Of a DNA stretch of 64,000 nt, positions 45,066 to 55,261 are shown in pieces. The position numbers and the translations under genes are program-made. The DNA is from Pontibacillus halophilus JSM 076056 = DSM 19796 (GTDB lineage: Bacteria > Bacillota > Bacilli > Bacillales > BH030062), in assembly GCF_000425205.1 (NCBI RefSeq), contig NZ_AULI01000012.1, forward strand, positions 1-64,000. The letters run 5' to 3'. A model generated the notes under the pieces. That model saw only the letters and a list, made by a program, of their open reading frames with translations, made no database searches and was not told the DNA's origin. How positions within the stretch are numbered: position 1 is the stretch's first letter; the number at the start of each line of letters is the position of its first letter.

Positions 45066-45240
45066 ATGGGAGGAGAGACTGCACCCTGTAAGGAGCGCAG
45101 CGCCGAAGGAGCAAGTGAAAGGGTACTTTTTCGAATCTCTCAGGCAAAAAGACTTCCATAGGACGCATCTCTGGAGAGCGCCAATGAGGCCACCCAAGAA
45201 GCAAGTAGACAGTCGAGGTCTACCAAACTTTCTGGTGAAC
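45066..45240 (+). ncRNA. Tandem glycine riboswitch
   Basis: Two aptamers in a row. The first shows GGAGAGACTGC, GCGCCGAAGGAGCAA and AATCTCTCAGGCAAAAAGAC; the second shows CATAGGACG, TCTCTGGAGAGCGCC, CCACCCAAGAAGCAAG and AACTTTCTGGTGAACGGAC (each quoted in part). Followed by a terminator and gcvT, it should turn on glycine cleavage when glycine is high. Confidence 0.95.
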
Positions 45241-45241
45241 G

Positions 45242-45285
45242 GACAGAGGGAAACACGGGAACCGTGTTTCCCTCTGTCTTTTTTT
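45242..45285 (+). terminator. Riboswitch-controlled terminator before gcvT
   Basis: GACAGAGGGAAACACGG (45242-45258) is perfectly complementary to CCGTGTTTCCCTCTGTC (45262-45278), followed by TTTTTTT. Its 5' arm overlaps the end of the second aptamer (GGACAGAGG), which lets ligand binding prevent termination. Confidence 0.92.
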
Positions 45286-45309
45286 ATTTTTATCAATGGG
45301 AGTGGGATG

Positions 45310-46416
45310 ATGACAACTTTAAAGAGAACTCCGTTGTTTGAACGTTACAAACAAAAGGGAGCAAAAACGGTCGACTTTGGCGGATGGGAAATGCCTGTCC
45401 AATTTTCCTCTATTCTTGAGGAACATGAAGCTACTAGAACGAAAGCTGGATTATTTGATGTTTCCCATATGGGAGAGATTCATGTATCGGGTGCTGGTGC
45501 TGAGGACTTTCTCCAATCGTTACTTACAAATGACATAAAGAAATTGACACCGAACCGCGCGCAGTATACAGTCATGTGCTATGAAAATGGAGGAACGGTG
45601 GATGATTTAATCGTCTATAAATATTCTGATAGCAGTTATTTACTTGTTGTGAACGCAGCAAATACAGACAAAGACTTTCAATGGGTTAACAAGCATGCAC
45701 CAAGTGATGTGAGTGTTCAAGATGTTTCAGGAGACTATGTTCAACTTGCTTTACAAGGGCCGAAAGCTGAGGCAATCTTGCAACGGTTAACAGATACAAA
45801 GCTTGATGAAATTAAATTCTTCCGCTTTGAACCACAAGTCACTTTCCATGGAGTAAATGGAACTGCGCTTGTCTCTCGAACTGGGTATACAGGAGAAGAT
45901 GGGTTTGAAATCTATCTTTCTCCAGAAGGTGGTCAAAAGTTGTGGGATGCAATTCTCGCTGAGGGAGAGACAGAAGGAGTGGTTCCTGTTGGTCTAGGAG
46001 CAAGGGATACGCTTCGTTTTGAAGCAAACCTAGCGCTATATGGCCAAGAGCTTAGCAGTGAAATTACGCCTATTGAAGCCGGAATCGGTTTTGCAGTTAA
46101 GACGGATGGTGATGAAGAATTTATTGGCAAGTCTGTCTTGAAAGAACAAAAAGACAACGGGGCTAAAAGAAAGTTAGTTGGCATTGAAATGATCGATAAA
46201 GGTATTCCTAGGAACGGGTATGCTGTGTTCGTTGGGGAGGAAGAGATTGGGTTTGTAACTTCAGGCACTCAATCCCCGACTCTCAAGAAGAATGTTGGAT
46301 TGGCTCTTATTCAAGCTCCGTATGCAGAGTTAGGAAATGAAGTGACTGTTCAAGTTCGTAAGCGTAAGTTGCAGGCGCAAATTGTACGTACACCATTTTA
46401 CAAACGAAATAAGTAA
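45310..46416 (+). CDS. gcvT: Aminomethyltransferase (glycine cleavage T protein)
   Basis: Enzyme of 368 residues that transfers the methylene from H-protein-bound glycine to THF. Family marks: [52 protein letters not shown] and [19 protein letters not shown] is 7 nt before the ATG at 45310; the preceding ATG (45307) is also possible. The frame continues upstream through the riboswitch terminator but that part is not coding. First gene of gcvT-gcvPA-gcvPB. The gcvH gene is not here, as in B. subtilis. Confidence 0.95.
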   Translation: MTTLKRTPLFERYKQKGAKTVDFGGWEMPVQFSSILEEHEATRTKAGLFDVSHMGEIHVSGAGAEDFLQSLLTNDIKKLTPNRAQYTVMCYENGGTVDDLIVYKYSDSSYLLVVNAANTDKDFQWVNKHAPSDVSVQDVSGDYVQLALQGPKAEAILQRLTDTKLDEIKFFRFEPQVTFHGVNGTALVSRTGYTGEDGFEIYLSPEGGQKLWDAILAEGETEGVVPVGLGARDTLRFEANLALYGQELSSEITPIEAGIGFAVKTDGDEEFIGKSVLKEQKDNGAKRKLVGIEMIDKGIPRNGYAVFVGEEEIGFVTSGTQSPTLKKNVGLALIQAPYAELGNEVTVQVRKRKLQAQIVRTPFYKRNK

Positions 46417-46430
46417 AGGGAGGGTATTCA

Positions 46431-47804
46431 ATGGGGTTTCGTTATTTACCAATGACAGATAAAGACCGAAGAGCGATGTTAGAGGAGATTGGTGTCGAGT
46501 CGACGGATGAACTATTTGCTGATATCCCTGAAGATGTTCGATATAAAGGGGAGCTAAAGATAAAGCCCGCATTAAGTGAGCCGGTCTTAACGAAAGAACT
46601 TTCAAGATTAGCGAATCAGAATGCGAATACAAAGGAATATACGTCGTTTCTTGGAGCGGGAGTGTACGATCACTACATTCCTTCAATTGTCAATCATGTT
46701 ATCTCACGTTCAGAATTCTATACAGCCTACACCCCTTACCAACCGGAAATTTCACAAGGGGAGCTTCAGGCCATATTTGAGTTCCAGACAATGGTGGCAC
46801 AGTTAACGGGAATGGATGTTGCCAATTCGTCTATGTATGACGGTGGGACGGCATTAGCAGAAGCCGTAACGCTTAGTGCGGGACATACGAAGCGTTCGAA
46901 AGTGTTGGTGTCACGAGCGGTGCACCCAGAGTCTATTCAAGTCATTGAAACCTACGCGTACGCACAAGACCTTGAGCTTGTATATATCGACCTTATAGAT
47001 GGGAAGACAGACCTTCAACATCTAAAGGCTGAGTTAGACGAAGATACAGCTGGAGTTGTGGTGCAATATCCGAACTTCTATGGAGTAATTGAACCGTTGG
47101 CTGATGTGAAAGAAGCGTTAGAACAACAAGACAAGACCATGATGATTGTATCAAGCAATCCCCTTTCCCTAGGCTATTTAACTCCACCAGGTCACATGGG
47201 AGCTGACATTGTAGTAGGAGATACACAAGTATTTGGTATACCGGCTCAATTTGGTGGACCTCATTGTGGGTATTTCGCTACGACGAAGAAGCTCATGCGT
47301 AAAGTACCAGGTCGCCTAGTGGGTCAGACGGTAGACGAAGAAGGACGCCGAGGATTTGTCCTAACGTTACAAGCTCGGGAGCAGCACATTCGTCGAGACA
47401 AAGCTACGTCTAATATTTGCTCAAACCAAGCATTGAATGCGTTGGCTACGTCGGTGGCCCTATCTGCATTAGGCAAGAACGGAATAAAAGAGATGGCTTA
47501 CCAAAGCATGCAGAAAGCACGATTTGCTAAGACGAAATTAGTAGAAGCAGGCGTACCTGTTGTGTATAATGATGCCTATTTCAATGAGTTTGTGGTCGAT
47601 CTTGGAAAGGATGTTGCCGATGTGAACAAGGTGTTGCTTGAGAAAGGCATCATTGGTGGGTTTGACCTTGGTCAAGTAGACCAACATCTTTCCACACAAA
47701 TGCTCATAGCCGTGACCGAATTACGTACGAGAGATGAAATTGAAACTTTAGCAAAGGAATTGGGGGATGTATATGCAAACAGAAAACTATCCACTCCTAT
47801 TTGA
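46431..47804 (+). CDS. gcvPA: Glycine dehydrogenase (decarboxylating) subunit 1
   Basis: N-terminal subunit of P protein, 457 residues; with GcvPB it decarboxylates glycine using PLP and loads H protein. Motifs: [57 protein letters not shown]. It has no PLP lysine, which is in GcvPB. ATG after AAAGGGAGGGTATTCA, 14 nt after gcvT. Confidence 0.96.
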   Translation: MGFRYLPMTDKDRRAMLEEIGVESTDELFADIPEDVRYKGELKIKPALSEPVLTKELSRLANQNANTKEYTSFLGAGVYDHYIPSIVNHVISRSEFYTAYTPYQPEISQGELQAIFEFQTMVAQLTGMDVANSSMYDGGTALAEAVTLSAGHTKRSKVLVSRAVHPESIQVIETYAYAQDLELVYIDLIDGKTDLQHLKAELDEDTAGVVVQYPNFYGVIEPLADVKEALEQQDKTMMIVSSNPLSLGYLTPPGHMGADIVVGDTQVFGIPAQFGGPHCGYFATTKKLMRKVPGRLVGQTVDEEGRRGFVLTLQAREQHIRRDKATSNICSNQALNALATSVALSALGKNGIKEMAYQSMQKARFAKTKLVEAGVPVVYNDAYFNEFVVDLGKDVADVNKVLLEKGIIGGFDLGQVDQHLSTQMLIAVTELRTRDEIETLAKELGDVYANRKLSTPI

Positions 47805-49230
47805 GCGTAGCGAGCCTGGACGAATCGGGTATAGTCTTCCAGAATTAGACGTGCCAGAAGTGGGCCTTGAAGTAGAAGAGGTCTACGTGCGAAAAGAAGC
47901 CCCGCTGCTTCCTGAGGTAAGTGAACTTCAAATTATGCGTCATTATACAGGGTTATCAAACCGAAATCATGGTGTAGATTCTGGCTTTTATCCACTGGGT
48001 TCTTGTACGATGAAATACAATCCGAAAGTCAATGAAGACGTCGCGCGATATGCAGGATTTAGTCATATTCATCCTTACCAACCAGCTGAATCGGTGCAGG
48101 GAGCTATGGCGCTTATGTATGATTTGCAAACTTCATTAGAAGAGATTACCGGAATGGAAACAGTAACGTTGCAGCCAGCTGCGGGAGCTCAAGGAGAATG
48201 GACTGGGTTATTAATGATTCGTGCGTTCCATGAGTCAAATGGGGATCACAATCGAACGAAGGTCATTGTTCCAGACTCTGCACATGGAACGAACCCAGCT
48301 TCTGCGACGGTTGCTGGCTTTGAGGCTGTAACGGTTAAATCGAACGAACGAGGACTTGTTGATTTAGAGGACTTAAGAAGAGTGGTCGGACCTGATACGG
48401 CTGCTTTAATGCTAACCAATCCGAACACACTCGGATTATTTGAAGAGCATATTATAGAAATGGCCTCTATCGTACATGAGGCTGGAGGAAAGCTTTATTA
48501 TGATGGCGCCAATTTAAATGCGATTCTTGGCTATGCAAGACCAGGCGACATGGGCTTTGATGTCGTACATCTGAATTTGCATAAGACATTTACAGGCCCT
48601 CATGGTGGGGGAGGACCAGGTTCAGGTCCTGTCGGCGTTAAGAAAGACTTGGTTCCATACTTACCAAAGCCTCTTCTTGTAAAGGAAAATGATGCGTACA
48701 TCTTTGATAGTAATCGACCGCAATCAATTGGTCGTGTCAAACCTTTCTATGGCAACTTTGGGATCAACGTACGGGCATATACGTATATTCGGACAATGGG
48801 ACCTGATGGATTGAAGCAGGTGAGTGAAAATGCTGTACTGAATGCGAATTATTTAATGAGGCAGTTACAGAAAGACTTTGACTTGCCATTTGACCAGCAT
48901 TGTAAGCATGAGTTTGTGCTGTCTGGAAAGAGGCAGAAGAAACTCGGAGTGCGTACACTTGATATGGCGAAACGTCTTCTTGACTTTGGCTACCATCCAC
49001 CAACTATCTATTTCCCTTTAAATGTGGAAGAGGCAATGATGATTGAACCTACGGAAACAGAAGCAAAGGAAACGCTCGATTCGTTTATAGAGGCGATGAG
49101 GCAAATTGCGAGTGAAGCAGAACACCAACCGGAAGTTGTGCAGGAAGCACCACACACAACGGTAATCAGTCGCTTGGATGAAACAACAGCTGCACGTAAA
49201 CCGGTCCTGACCTACCAGCCGGATGCATAA
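47773..49230 (+). CDS. gcvPB: Glycine dehydrogenase (decarboxylating) subunit 2
   Basis: C-terminal PLP subunit of P protein, 485 residues. The PLP lysine is in [18 protein letters not shown]; other marks are [25 protein letters not shown] and [10 protein letters not shown]. The ATG at 47773 has GGGGG 6 nt upstream; the ATG at 47767 directly abuts it. It overlaps gcvPA by 32 bp. A terminator ends the operon. Confidence 0.96.
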   Translation: MQTENYPLLFERSEPGRIGYSLPELDVPEVGLEVEEVYVRKEAPLLPEVSELQIMRHYTGLSNRNHGVDSGFYPLGSCTMKYNPKVNEDVARYAGFSHIHPYQPAESVQGAMALMYDLQTSLEEITGMETVTLQPAAGAQGEWTGLLMIRAFHESNGDHNRTKVIVPDSAHGTNPASATVAGFEAVTVKSNERGLVDLEDLRRVVGPDTAALMLTNPNTLGLFEEHIIEMASIVHEAGGKLYYDGANLNAILGYARPGDMGFDVVHLNLHKTFTGPHGGGGPGSGPVGVKKDLVPYLPKPLLVKENDAYIFDSNRPQSIGRVKPFYGNFGINVRAYTYIRTMGPDGLKQVSENAVLNANYLMRQLQKDFDLPFDQHCKHEFVLSGKRQKKLGVRTLDMAKRLLDFGYHPPTIYFPLNVEEAMMIEPTETEAKETLDSFIEAMRQIASEAEHQPEVVQEAPHTTVISRLDETTAARKPVLTYQPDA

Positions 49231-49234
49231 AAAG

Positions 49235-49264
49235 AAGGATGCTCACACTTTTGTGAGCATCCTT
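49235..49264. terminator. Terminator between gcvPB and yqhL
   Basis: AAGGATGCTCACA (49235-49247) pairs perfectly with TGTGAGCATCCTT (49252-49264). The better T-run is on the minus strand. Confidence 0.9.
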
Positions 49265-49270
49265 TCATAA

Positions 49271-49654
49271 TTATCGCTTAATTTTCCCTGACCATTTCTT
49301 GAATCCACCTTGGAGCTGGTTCAAGTTCTGGTATCCATTCTTACGAAGAATGTGGGCAGCGCGTGAAGAACGTGTTCCGTTCTGACAATATAGGTAGATG
49401 GGCTGGTCTTTACGAACTTCCTGAAGTCTTTGCTTCAACTGAGTCACAGGAATATTACGAGCACCTAAAATGTGACCACCTTTAAATTCATTCGGCTCAC
49501 GAACATCGATGAGCTGTGCTTTACGATAGCCGCTCTTGAATTCTTCTTCGGATAACGTCTTCAAATATTTCTTCTGATTGAAATAACGTATTAATGAGTA
49601 TGCAATAAAACCAACAAGTACAGCCAGTGGTATAATCCACGTCGTCAAATTCAT
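49271..49654 (-). CDS. yqhL: Membrane-anchored rhodanese YqhL
   Basis: Protein of 127 residues with one N-terminal membrane segment (WIIPLAVLVGFIAYSLI) and a single rhodanese domain: LIDVREPNEFKGGHI and the active-site loop CQNGTRSSRA with the catalytic cysteine. It carries sulfane sulfur or acts as a sulfurtransferase at the membrane. ATG after GGGGGAACCATTAAG. Convergent with gcvPB. Own promoter at 49726-49754. Confidence 0.9.
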   Translation of the reverse strand: MNLTTWIIPLAVLVGFIAYSLIRYFNQKKYLKTLSEEEFKSGYRKAQLIDVREPNEFKGGHILGARNIPVTQLKQRLQEVRKDQPIYLYCQNGTRSSRAAHILRKNGYQNLNQLQGGFKKWSGKIKR

Positions 49655-49725
49655 CTTAATGGTTCCCCCTAATGGATCTCTCTATTTCTAAATTCTCGTT
49701 CTAACACGTGCTTTCGACAAAAATA

Positions 49726-49754
49726 ATTATAACGCGAACAACCACGAACATCAA
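49726..49754 (-). promoter_or_regulatory. Promoter of yqhL
   Basis: On the minus strand TTGATG (49749-49754), 17-nt spacer, TATAAT (49726-49731). The adjoining 49755-50066 is AT-rich with no gene or known RNA that I can recognise. Confidence 0.7.
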
Positions 49755-50066
49755 TTCCTTCTTTGTAATGAGAAAGCATCTGTTGTATTTATGTGACATC
49801 TCCTCGAAATCTTTCGTAACAAATTCCTCATGATCGAAATAATCCCTTAAGAAGAAACGCAAGTAATCGATGTGGGTGATCCAATAAAAAGGCTCAAATC
49901 AATCAAATAAGGACAATGAAAATTAGAAAAAGTTGGATAAAGGTTAGCAACTAACAAATTACCTGATAGAAATCCAAATAGAAGAACTTTGCTTCGATAT
50001 GCTTCTTAATACGCTCTTTTTTATACAATTTAAGAATTGACAAAAACCGTCGAATTTGTTCCATAA

Positions 50067-50113
50067 ACACTATATATAGTTTTGTTTACAAAAGCGATTA
50101 CTATATATTGAAA
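50067..50113 (+). promoter_or_regulatory. Two NrdR boxes before nrdJ
   Basis: Box 1 ACACTATATATAGTTT (50067-50082) and box 2 TTACTATATATTGAAA (50098-50113) match the NrdR consensus ACACWATATNTWGTGT in the core. Their starts are 31 bp apart, three helical turns, the usual NrdR spacing. Box 2 overlaps a possible -10 (TATATT, 50104-50109, with TTGTTT at 50082-50087), so binding should repress. Confidence 0.82.
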
Positions 50114-50221
50114 AGGGTATAAGGGCTGTGATAAGTTATTATTATCGCTTGATCGATTACATAGATTAATCTTCATGATATAGATAACTAGTATTCCTGT
50201 TGAAGGAAGAGGAGAGATACA

Positions 50222-52774
50222 ATGGAAGCAACGACTAAAACTACTCACGTAGACATTGAACGATTGAATCAGGATATTCGATTATTTCCACAGGTTCATC
50301 CCATTACAGAAGATATGGAGCGTACGCATAAAGGAGTATCCCGTCTAGTGATGCTAGATCGTTATTCTTTCAAAGACACTGAGAAAGTGACACTAACAGA
50401 CGGAGATTTTGTCGTATTAACTATTAAAGCAGATCCTAAATTCCCGGCTAGAGGCACAGGAATCATCCAATCCATTGATTGGGAAAGGAACAAAGTGACC
50501 GTTAAAGTAGACCAAGAATATATGGGAGTGTTAGATGATGAGGCTGAGGCCCAATCCGGAGTCATTATTCGTTCAATTGACGTAGTGGATAAGCCTTTAG
50601 AAATCTATTATGAACAAATTGCACTTCGAAATGCGACTGGGTTAGCCGAAGTAGAGACAGATGAACAGAAAAGAAATGAATCTTTCCACATGTTCTATAA
50701 CGAGCTATCCGATATGAACTTTGTTCCTGCAGGACGTGTGTTATATGGAGCTGGGGCAGATACGGATGTTACGTATTTTAACTGCTATGTGATGCCATTC
50801 ATCCAAGACTCTCGTGAAGGAATTTCTGAGCACCGTAAGCAGGTGATGGAAATCATGAGTCGTGGAGGCGGTGTCGGGACAAATGGCTCTACTCTTCGAC
50901 CACGCAATACATTGGCTAGAGGAGTGAATGGGAAGTCTTCAGGCTCTGTATCTTGGCTTGATGATATTGCGAAGCTGACTCACCTTGTCGAACAAGGTGG
51001 TTCTCGTCGTGGAGCACAGATGATTATGCAAGCAGACTGGCATCCAGATATCGTTGAATTTATCATTTCTAAGATGCAAAACCCTAGAATCCTTCGTTTT
51101 CTTATACAATCAACTGAAGACGAACAAATCCGAGAGCAAGCTAAAGCGAAGCTGAAGTTTACGCCTCTTACTCAGGCTGAAACAGACCTTTATCAGGGAA
51201 TTGTAAACTTCAAAGCTGTGGCAGGGAACGGTGGATTTACGAAAGAAGCGATTCATGAAGCAGAGCAAAAGCTTCGTCTAGGCGGCACCGACGCTGTGCA
51301 TAACTCTGAATTTCTTACAGGCGCAAATATCTCCGTTTGTATTACAAACGAATTTATGGAAGCCGTTGAGAACGATGACTGGTACGAACTACGATTCCCG
51401 GATGTAGAGAATTATTCACCAGAGGAAATGACCATTTATAATGAGAAATGGCAGGACGTTGGGGACGTAAGAGAATGGCAGAATATGGGCCATAACGTAC
51501 GCACTTATCGTAAGATCAAGGCGAAGGAATTATGGAACCTGATTAACATTTGTGCGACCTATTCGGCTGAGCCTGGAATCTTCTACATTGATAATGCCAA
51601 TGAGAAAACAAATGCGACAGCCTATGGTCAGAAAGTTGTAGCAACAAATCCGTGTGGTGAGCAACCACTTGCGCCTTATAGCGTATGTAACTTAGCAGCG
51701 GTTAACTTGGCTGAGATGGCGGATAAAGATAGCAAAGAAGTGAACTTTAAGAAGCTTCAACATACAGTAGAGACTGGCGTTCGCATGCAGGACAATGTAA
51801 TTGATGCGACTCCTTACTTCTTAGAAGAGAACAAAAAGCAAGCGCTTGGAGAGCGTCGCGTTGGTCTTGGTGTGATGGGTCTTCATGATTTGCTTATCTA
51901 TACAGAAACAGCTTACGGCTCTAAAGAAGGTAATGAGCTTGTTGACGAAATCTTCGAGAAGATTGCTACAACTGCATATCGTACGTCGATTGAGTTGGCG
52001 AAGGAAAAAGGAAGCTTTCCATTCTTACTAGGTGAAACAGAAGAAGAGACACAACAATTGCGAGAGCGATTCATTAACACGGGGTACATGAAAGGGATGC
52101 CAGAGGATATTCGCCAAGGTATCTTAGAAAATGGAATTCGTAACTCCCATCTGCTTACAGTTGCTCCAACTGGGTCTACAGGTACAATGACAGGCGTATC
52201 TACGGGATTAGAGCCTTACTTCTCCTTCTCGTACTACAGAAGCGGACGTCTAGGTAAATTCATTGAGGTTAAAGCAGATATCGTTGAAGAGTACCTAGAG
52301 CGCCATCCTGAGCAAGACCCGAACGCACTACCGGAATGGTTCGTCACTGCCATGAGCCTATCTCCTGAAGCGCATGCAGATACACAATGTGTTATCCAGC
52401 GATGGGTCGATAGCTCCATTTCGAAGACGGTAAACGCACCGAAAGGGTATACGGTTGAGCAAGTGGAACAAGTATACCAGCGCTTATATCGTGGGGGTGC
52501 GAAAGGCGGCACCGTATACGTAGATGGAAGCCGTGATGCACAGGTGCTTACGTTGAAAGCAGAAGAGAACTCTTTCTCTGATAATCAAGAAATAGATATC
52601 GAACAACCGAGAGTGGTCCTAATGGACACTGTTCATGAATTAGGTAAGACAGATGTAACCATCGGCTCAGAAGTTGGGAATACTTGCCCTGTTTGCCGCC
52701 AAGGTACCGTTGAAGATATCGGTGGTTGCAATACGTGCACGAATTGTAATGCGCAACTACGTTGTGGTTTATAG
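50222..52774 (+). CDS. nrdJ: Adenosylcobalamin-dependent (class II) ribonucleotide reductase
   Basis: Enzyme of 850 residues that reduces ribonucleotides to deoxyribonucleotides using adenosylcobalamin. It has the substrate-site cysteine in FNCYVMP (Cys188), the catalytic loop NPCGEQPL (Cys478, Glu480), GLGVMGLHDLL, PTGSTGTMTGVSTGLEPYF (core GSTGTMTGVSTGLEP) and a C-terminal Cys cluster CPVC...CNTCTNC...LRCGL, which combines a zinc-ribbon-like part with redox cysteines. ATG after GAAGAGGAGAGATACA. It has no nrdB partner gene, as expected for class II. NrdR boxes lie upstream; the btu cluster at 18545-22240 could supply its cofactor. Confidence 0.93.
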   Translation: MEATTKTTHVDIERLNQDIRLFPQVHPITEDMERTHKGVSRLVMLDRYSFKDTEKVTLTDGDFVVLTIKADPKFPARGTGIIQSIDWERNKVTVKVDQEYMGVLDDEAEAQSGVIIRSIDVVDKPLEIYYEQIALRNATGLAEVETDEQKRNESFHMFYNELSDMNFVPAGRVLYGAGADTDVTYFNCYVMPFIQDSREGISEHRKQVMEIMSRGGGVGTNGSTLRPRNTLARGVNGKSSGSVSWLDDIAKLTHLVEQGGSRRGAQMIMQADWHPDIVEFIISKMQNPRILRFLIQSTEDEQIREQAKAKLKFTPLTQAETDLYQGIVNFKAVAGNGGFTKEAIHEAEQKLRLGGTDAVHNSEFLTGANISVCITNEFMEAVENDDWYELRFPDVENYSPEEMTIYNEKWQDVGDVREWQNMGHNVRTYRKIKAKELWNLINICATYSAEPGIFYIDNANEKTNATAYGQKVVATNPCGEQPLAPYSVCNLAAVNLAEMADKDSKEVNFKKLQHTVETGVRMQDNVIDATPYFLEENKKQALGERRVGLGVMGLHDLLIYTETAYGSKEGNELVDEIFEKIATTAYRTSIELAKEKGSFPFLLGETEEETQQLRERFINTGYMKGMPEDIRQGILENGIRNSHLLTVAPTGSTGTMTGVSTGLEPYFSFSYYRSGRLGKFIEVKADIVEEYLERHPEQDPNALPEWFVTAMSLSPEAHADTQCVIQRWVDSSISKTVNAPKGYTVEQVEQVYQRLYRGGAKGGTVYVDGSRDAQVLTLKAEENSFSDNQEIDIEQPRVVLMDTVHELGKTDVTIGSEVGNTCPVCRQGTVEDIGGCNTCTNCNAQLRCGL

Positions 52775-52817
52775 GAATTTATTTAGCCATTAAGAGTAAT
52801 GCGCTTATAAATAGAAG

Positions 52818-52847
52818 AACACCCCTTTAATTAGGGGTGTTTTTTTA
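52818..52847 (+). terminator. Terminator of nrdJ
   Basis: AACACCCCT (52818-52826) pairs perfectly with AGGGGTGTT (52833-52841), followed by TTTTTT. Confidence 0.92.
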
Positions 52848-53080
52848 TATCTTTAACGTTTATCTATTCAGGTAAGAGGGATCTAGCAGGCGTAGTGAGG
52901 ATAGGGTGAAGTGGTGCACAAATTCCAATTGAAGGGAATTGTGATAGAATTGAGGCATCAAATTTATTGTTTCTATTTCTTCTACTTCTGTGTTGAGATG
53001 GTTCGTGTAGAGGATAGCATGATTGCGATGAGGGGAGAAACGTCAACTTCCGTAATCAGGAGGAATAGGGGGCTTGCTTA
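52848..53080 (+). other. Leader of the AEC transporter gene
   Basis: No gene is supported here. There is a small inverted repeat AATTCC/GGAATT (52921-52926 and 52935-52940) just before an extended -10-like TGATAGAAT (TAGAAT 52945-52950). This may be the transporter promoter and an operator, but the evidence is weak. Confidence 0.3.
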
Positions 53081-54007
53081 ATGGATGTCTTCTTTGAAAT
53101 CGTATTAAATGTTAATTTGCCTGTGTTTTCATTAATAGCAATCGGTGTTTACCTTCATCGTAAATTTTCTTTTGATTTGGCAACTTTAGCAAAGTTAAAC
53201 ACCTATTTATTAATGCCTGCAGTGAGTTTCGCTAACATTTATGAAAGTAAACTATCAGCTGATTTAATCATGACAGTAATGGGCTTTCTCGTTATACAAA
53301 ACCTTTTATTAATGGGGGTGAGTTCAGGGATTTCAAAAGCTTTTAAATTTGAAAGAGGGTTATCTTCCACCTTTAAGAACAGCGTCGTTTTAAGTAACTC
53401 AGGAAATTTTGGTTTGCCAGTCAGTCAACTCGTTTTTCAACATAATCCTTTAGGGATGTCCATTCAAATTATTGTCATGATCTTTCAAAACCTTCTAACC
53501 TATACATATGGTCTATTCAATTCAGTGTCATCTGAACGTAAGGGATTTCAAGCTCTACTATTGTTCGCAAAAAACCCTGTACTCTACGCCTTCTTGGCCG
53601 GAATGTTTCTTCAAGTGACTTCGATTACAATCCCTGAATTCATATGGTCACCGATAGAGAATACCTCGAACGCATTCTTAGCGATTGCGCTTATCACACT
53701 CGGAGCTCAAAGCGCTTTCCTTAAATTCAACAAGTTATGCACTCCATTGGTATTAAGTGTTCTAGGGAGGCTCGTGTTATCCCCTTGTATTGCCTTCATC
53801 ATCATCCTACTAATAAATTTAGAAGGGACTATCGCACAGGCCTTATTTATTGCGAGTTCTTTTCCTACCTCGAGAAACAGCGCACTCTTCGCATTGGAGT
53901 ACGACAATCACCCTGAATTCGCGGCACAAGCAGTGCTACTTACAACTGGATGCAGCATGGTTACAGTCACCACTATTGTGTATGTGTCTGAGTTGTTATT
54001 TGTATAA
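53081..54007 (+). CDS. AEC family (auxin efflux carrier type) transporter
   Basis: Membrane protein of 308 residues with about ten transmembrane segments. The two-repeat layout and the segments FSLIAIGVYLHRKF, LNTYLLMPAVSFANIY, VLSNSGNFGLPVSQLVF and SSFPTSRNSALFALEYD are those of AEC permeases, which carry organic acids or auxin-like anions. The substrate is unknown. ATG at 53081 with AGGGGG 9 nt upstream. Not part of the conserved yqh backbone; inserted with nrdJ and splB between yqhL and mntR. Confidence 0.82.
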   Translation: MDVFFEIVLNVNLPVFSLIAIGVYLHRKFSFDLATLAKLNTYLLMPAVSFANIYESKLSADLIMTVMGFLVIQNLLLMGVSSGISKAFKFERGLSSTFKNSVVLSNSGNFGLPVSQLVFQHNPLGMSIQIIVMIFQNLLTYTYGLFNSVSSERKGFQALLLFAKNPVLYAFLAGMFLQVTSITIPEFIWSPIENTSNAFLAIALITLGAQSAFLKFNKLCTPLVLSVLGRLVLSPCIAFIIILLINLEGTIAQALFIASSFPTSRNSALFALEYDNHPEFAAQAVLLTTGCSMVTVTTIVYVSELLFV

Positions 54008-54090
54008 TGGTTTAGGCTGTATAGTATGAAGCACTTATTTTAGGCTGTTTCAAGAAGGTTAAGAATAGGGAGTACATACAGTCATTGCCA

Positions 54091-54119
54091 TACATAGTGG
54101 TTTTAGAATGCACATACTA
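54091..54119 (+). promoter_or_regulatory. Possible sigma-G promoter of splB
   Basis: TACATA (54091-54096) and CATACTA (54113-54119) fit the forespore sigma-G form (TGAATA / CATACTA) with 16-17 nt spacing. splB of B. subtilis is sigma-G dependent. The -10 is strong, the -35 weak. Confidence 0.55.
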
Positions 54120-54144
54120 AGCCTATAAAGGAGTGAGTGCACCG

Positions 54145-55176
54145 ATGAAACCATTTATGCCAAAGCTAGTCTATGTTGAGCCTCGTGCTATGGAATATAA
54201 GCTTGCCCAAGACTTATATCAAAAGTTTAAAGACCAGGGAATTGAAATAAGAGAAACGACCTCTCACAACCAAGTTAGGGGGATTCCTGGGGATAATGAA
54301 TTAAGGCAATATGCTAATGCCAAGAATACGTTCGTGCTAGGTGTAAGAAAGACACTTAAATTTGACACGTCGAAACCTTCTGCCGAGTACGCCATACCAC
54401 TAGCAACAGGATGTATGGGGCATTGTCACTACTGTTACTTACAAACGACGTTAGGCAAGAAACCGTATATACGTACGTACGTGAACTTAGAGGATATCTT
54501 TGATGCCGCATATAACTACATTCAGGAACGAGATGAACCGACCCGATTTGAGGCAGCGTGTACATCGGATATTGTAGGCATCGATCACTTGACGCATTCC
54601 CTGAAGAAGACCATTGAATTTATGGGAGAACAGGAAAAGGGGCGTCTTCGATTTGTGACGAAGTACCACCATGTCGATCATCTCCTTGATGCACAGCATA
54701 ATGGGCACACACGCTTTCGCTTCAGTATCAATGCAGATTATGTAATTAAAAACTTTGAACCAGGTACTTCTTCATTAGACAAACGTTTAGAAGCAGCACG
54801 TAAGGTAGCGGATGCAGGATATCCTCTTGGATTTATTGTGGCTCCTATTTATATTTATGGAGATGATTGGAAAGAAGGGTATTACAAATTGTTCTCAAAC
54901 CTTCACAATCAACTAAGAGGGAGCTCTGTAGACGAAGAGGATTTAACGTTTGAGTTAATCCAGCACCGTTTCACAAAGCCTGCGAAAAAGGTCATCTTAC
55001 AACGTTATCCGAAATCCAAGCTCGAGATGGATGAAGAACAGCGTAAGTATAAGTGGGGCCGATATGGAATCGGTAAATACGTATATCCGAAGGAAACGCA
55101 AGAAGATATCCAGAAGACGATGGAAGCCTATATTGGCGAGTTTTTCCCGAACAGCAAGATTTCTTATTTCACGTAA
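54145..55176 (+). CDS. splB: Spore photoproduct lyase
   Basis: Radical SAM enzyme of 343 residues that repairs the spore photoproduct (thymine dimer) formed by UV in dormant spores. The [4Fe-4S] cluster cysteines are Cys90, Cys94 and Cys97 in CMGHCHYCYLQ. Cys139 (FEAACTSDIVG) corresponds to the conserved H-donor cysteine, and the C-terminal Tyr pair is in RYGIGKYVY. ATG at 54145, 11 nt after AAAGGAG, gives the N-terminus of the family (MKPFMPKLVY). The GTG at 54133 overlaps the binding site. No splA precedes it. Confidence 0.94.
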   Translation: MKPFMPKLVYVEPRAMEYKLAQDLYQKFKDQGIEIRETTSHNQVRGIPGDNELRQYANAKNTFVLGVRKTLKFDTSKPSAEYAIPLATGCMGHCHYCYLQTTLGKKPYIRTYVNLEDIFDAAYNYIQERDEPTRFEAACTSDIVGIDHLTHSLKKTIEFMGEQEKGRLRFVTKYHHVDHLLDAQHNGHTRFRFSINADYVIKNFEPGTSSLDKRLEAARKVADAGYPLGFIVAPIYIYGDDWKEGYYKLFSNLHNQLRGSSVDEEDLTFELIQHRFTKPAKKVILQRYPKSKLEMDEEQRKYKWGRYGIGKYVYPKETQEDIQKTMEAYIGEFFPNSKISYFT

Positions 55177-55261
55177 GAGTTCTTGTCACGCTTCCTGAAC
55201 TAGTGTATCATTTTGTACAGCTAAGCTTTGTTGTACATGTAGGCAGAATTGGAGGATTATC

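Noticed and set aside
45115-45306. Longer gcvT N-terminus starting at 45115
   Set aside because: This part lies in the glycine riboswitch and its terminator; the ATG at 45310 with GGGAG is the family start.
52848-53080. T-box or other riboswitch before the AEC transporter
   Set aside because: No T-box sequence (GGGTGGNACCGCG), no terminator/antiterminator pair and no known aptamer core.
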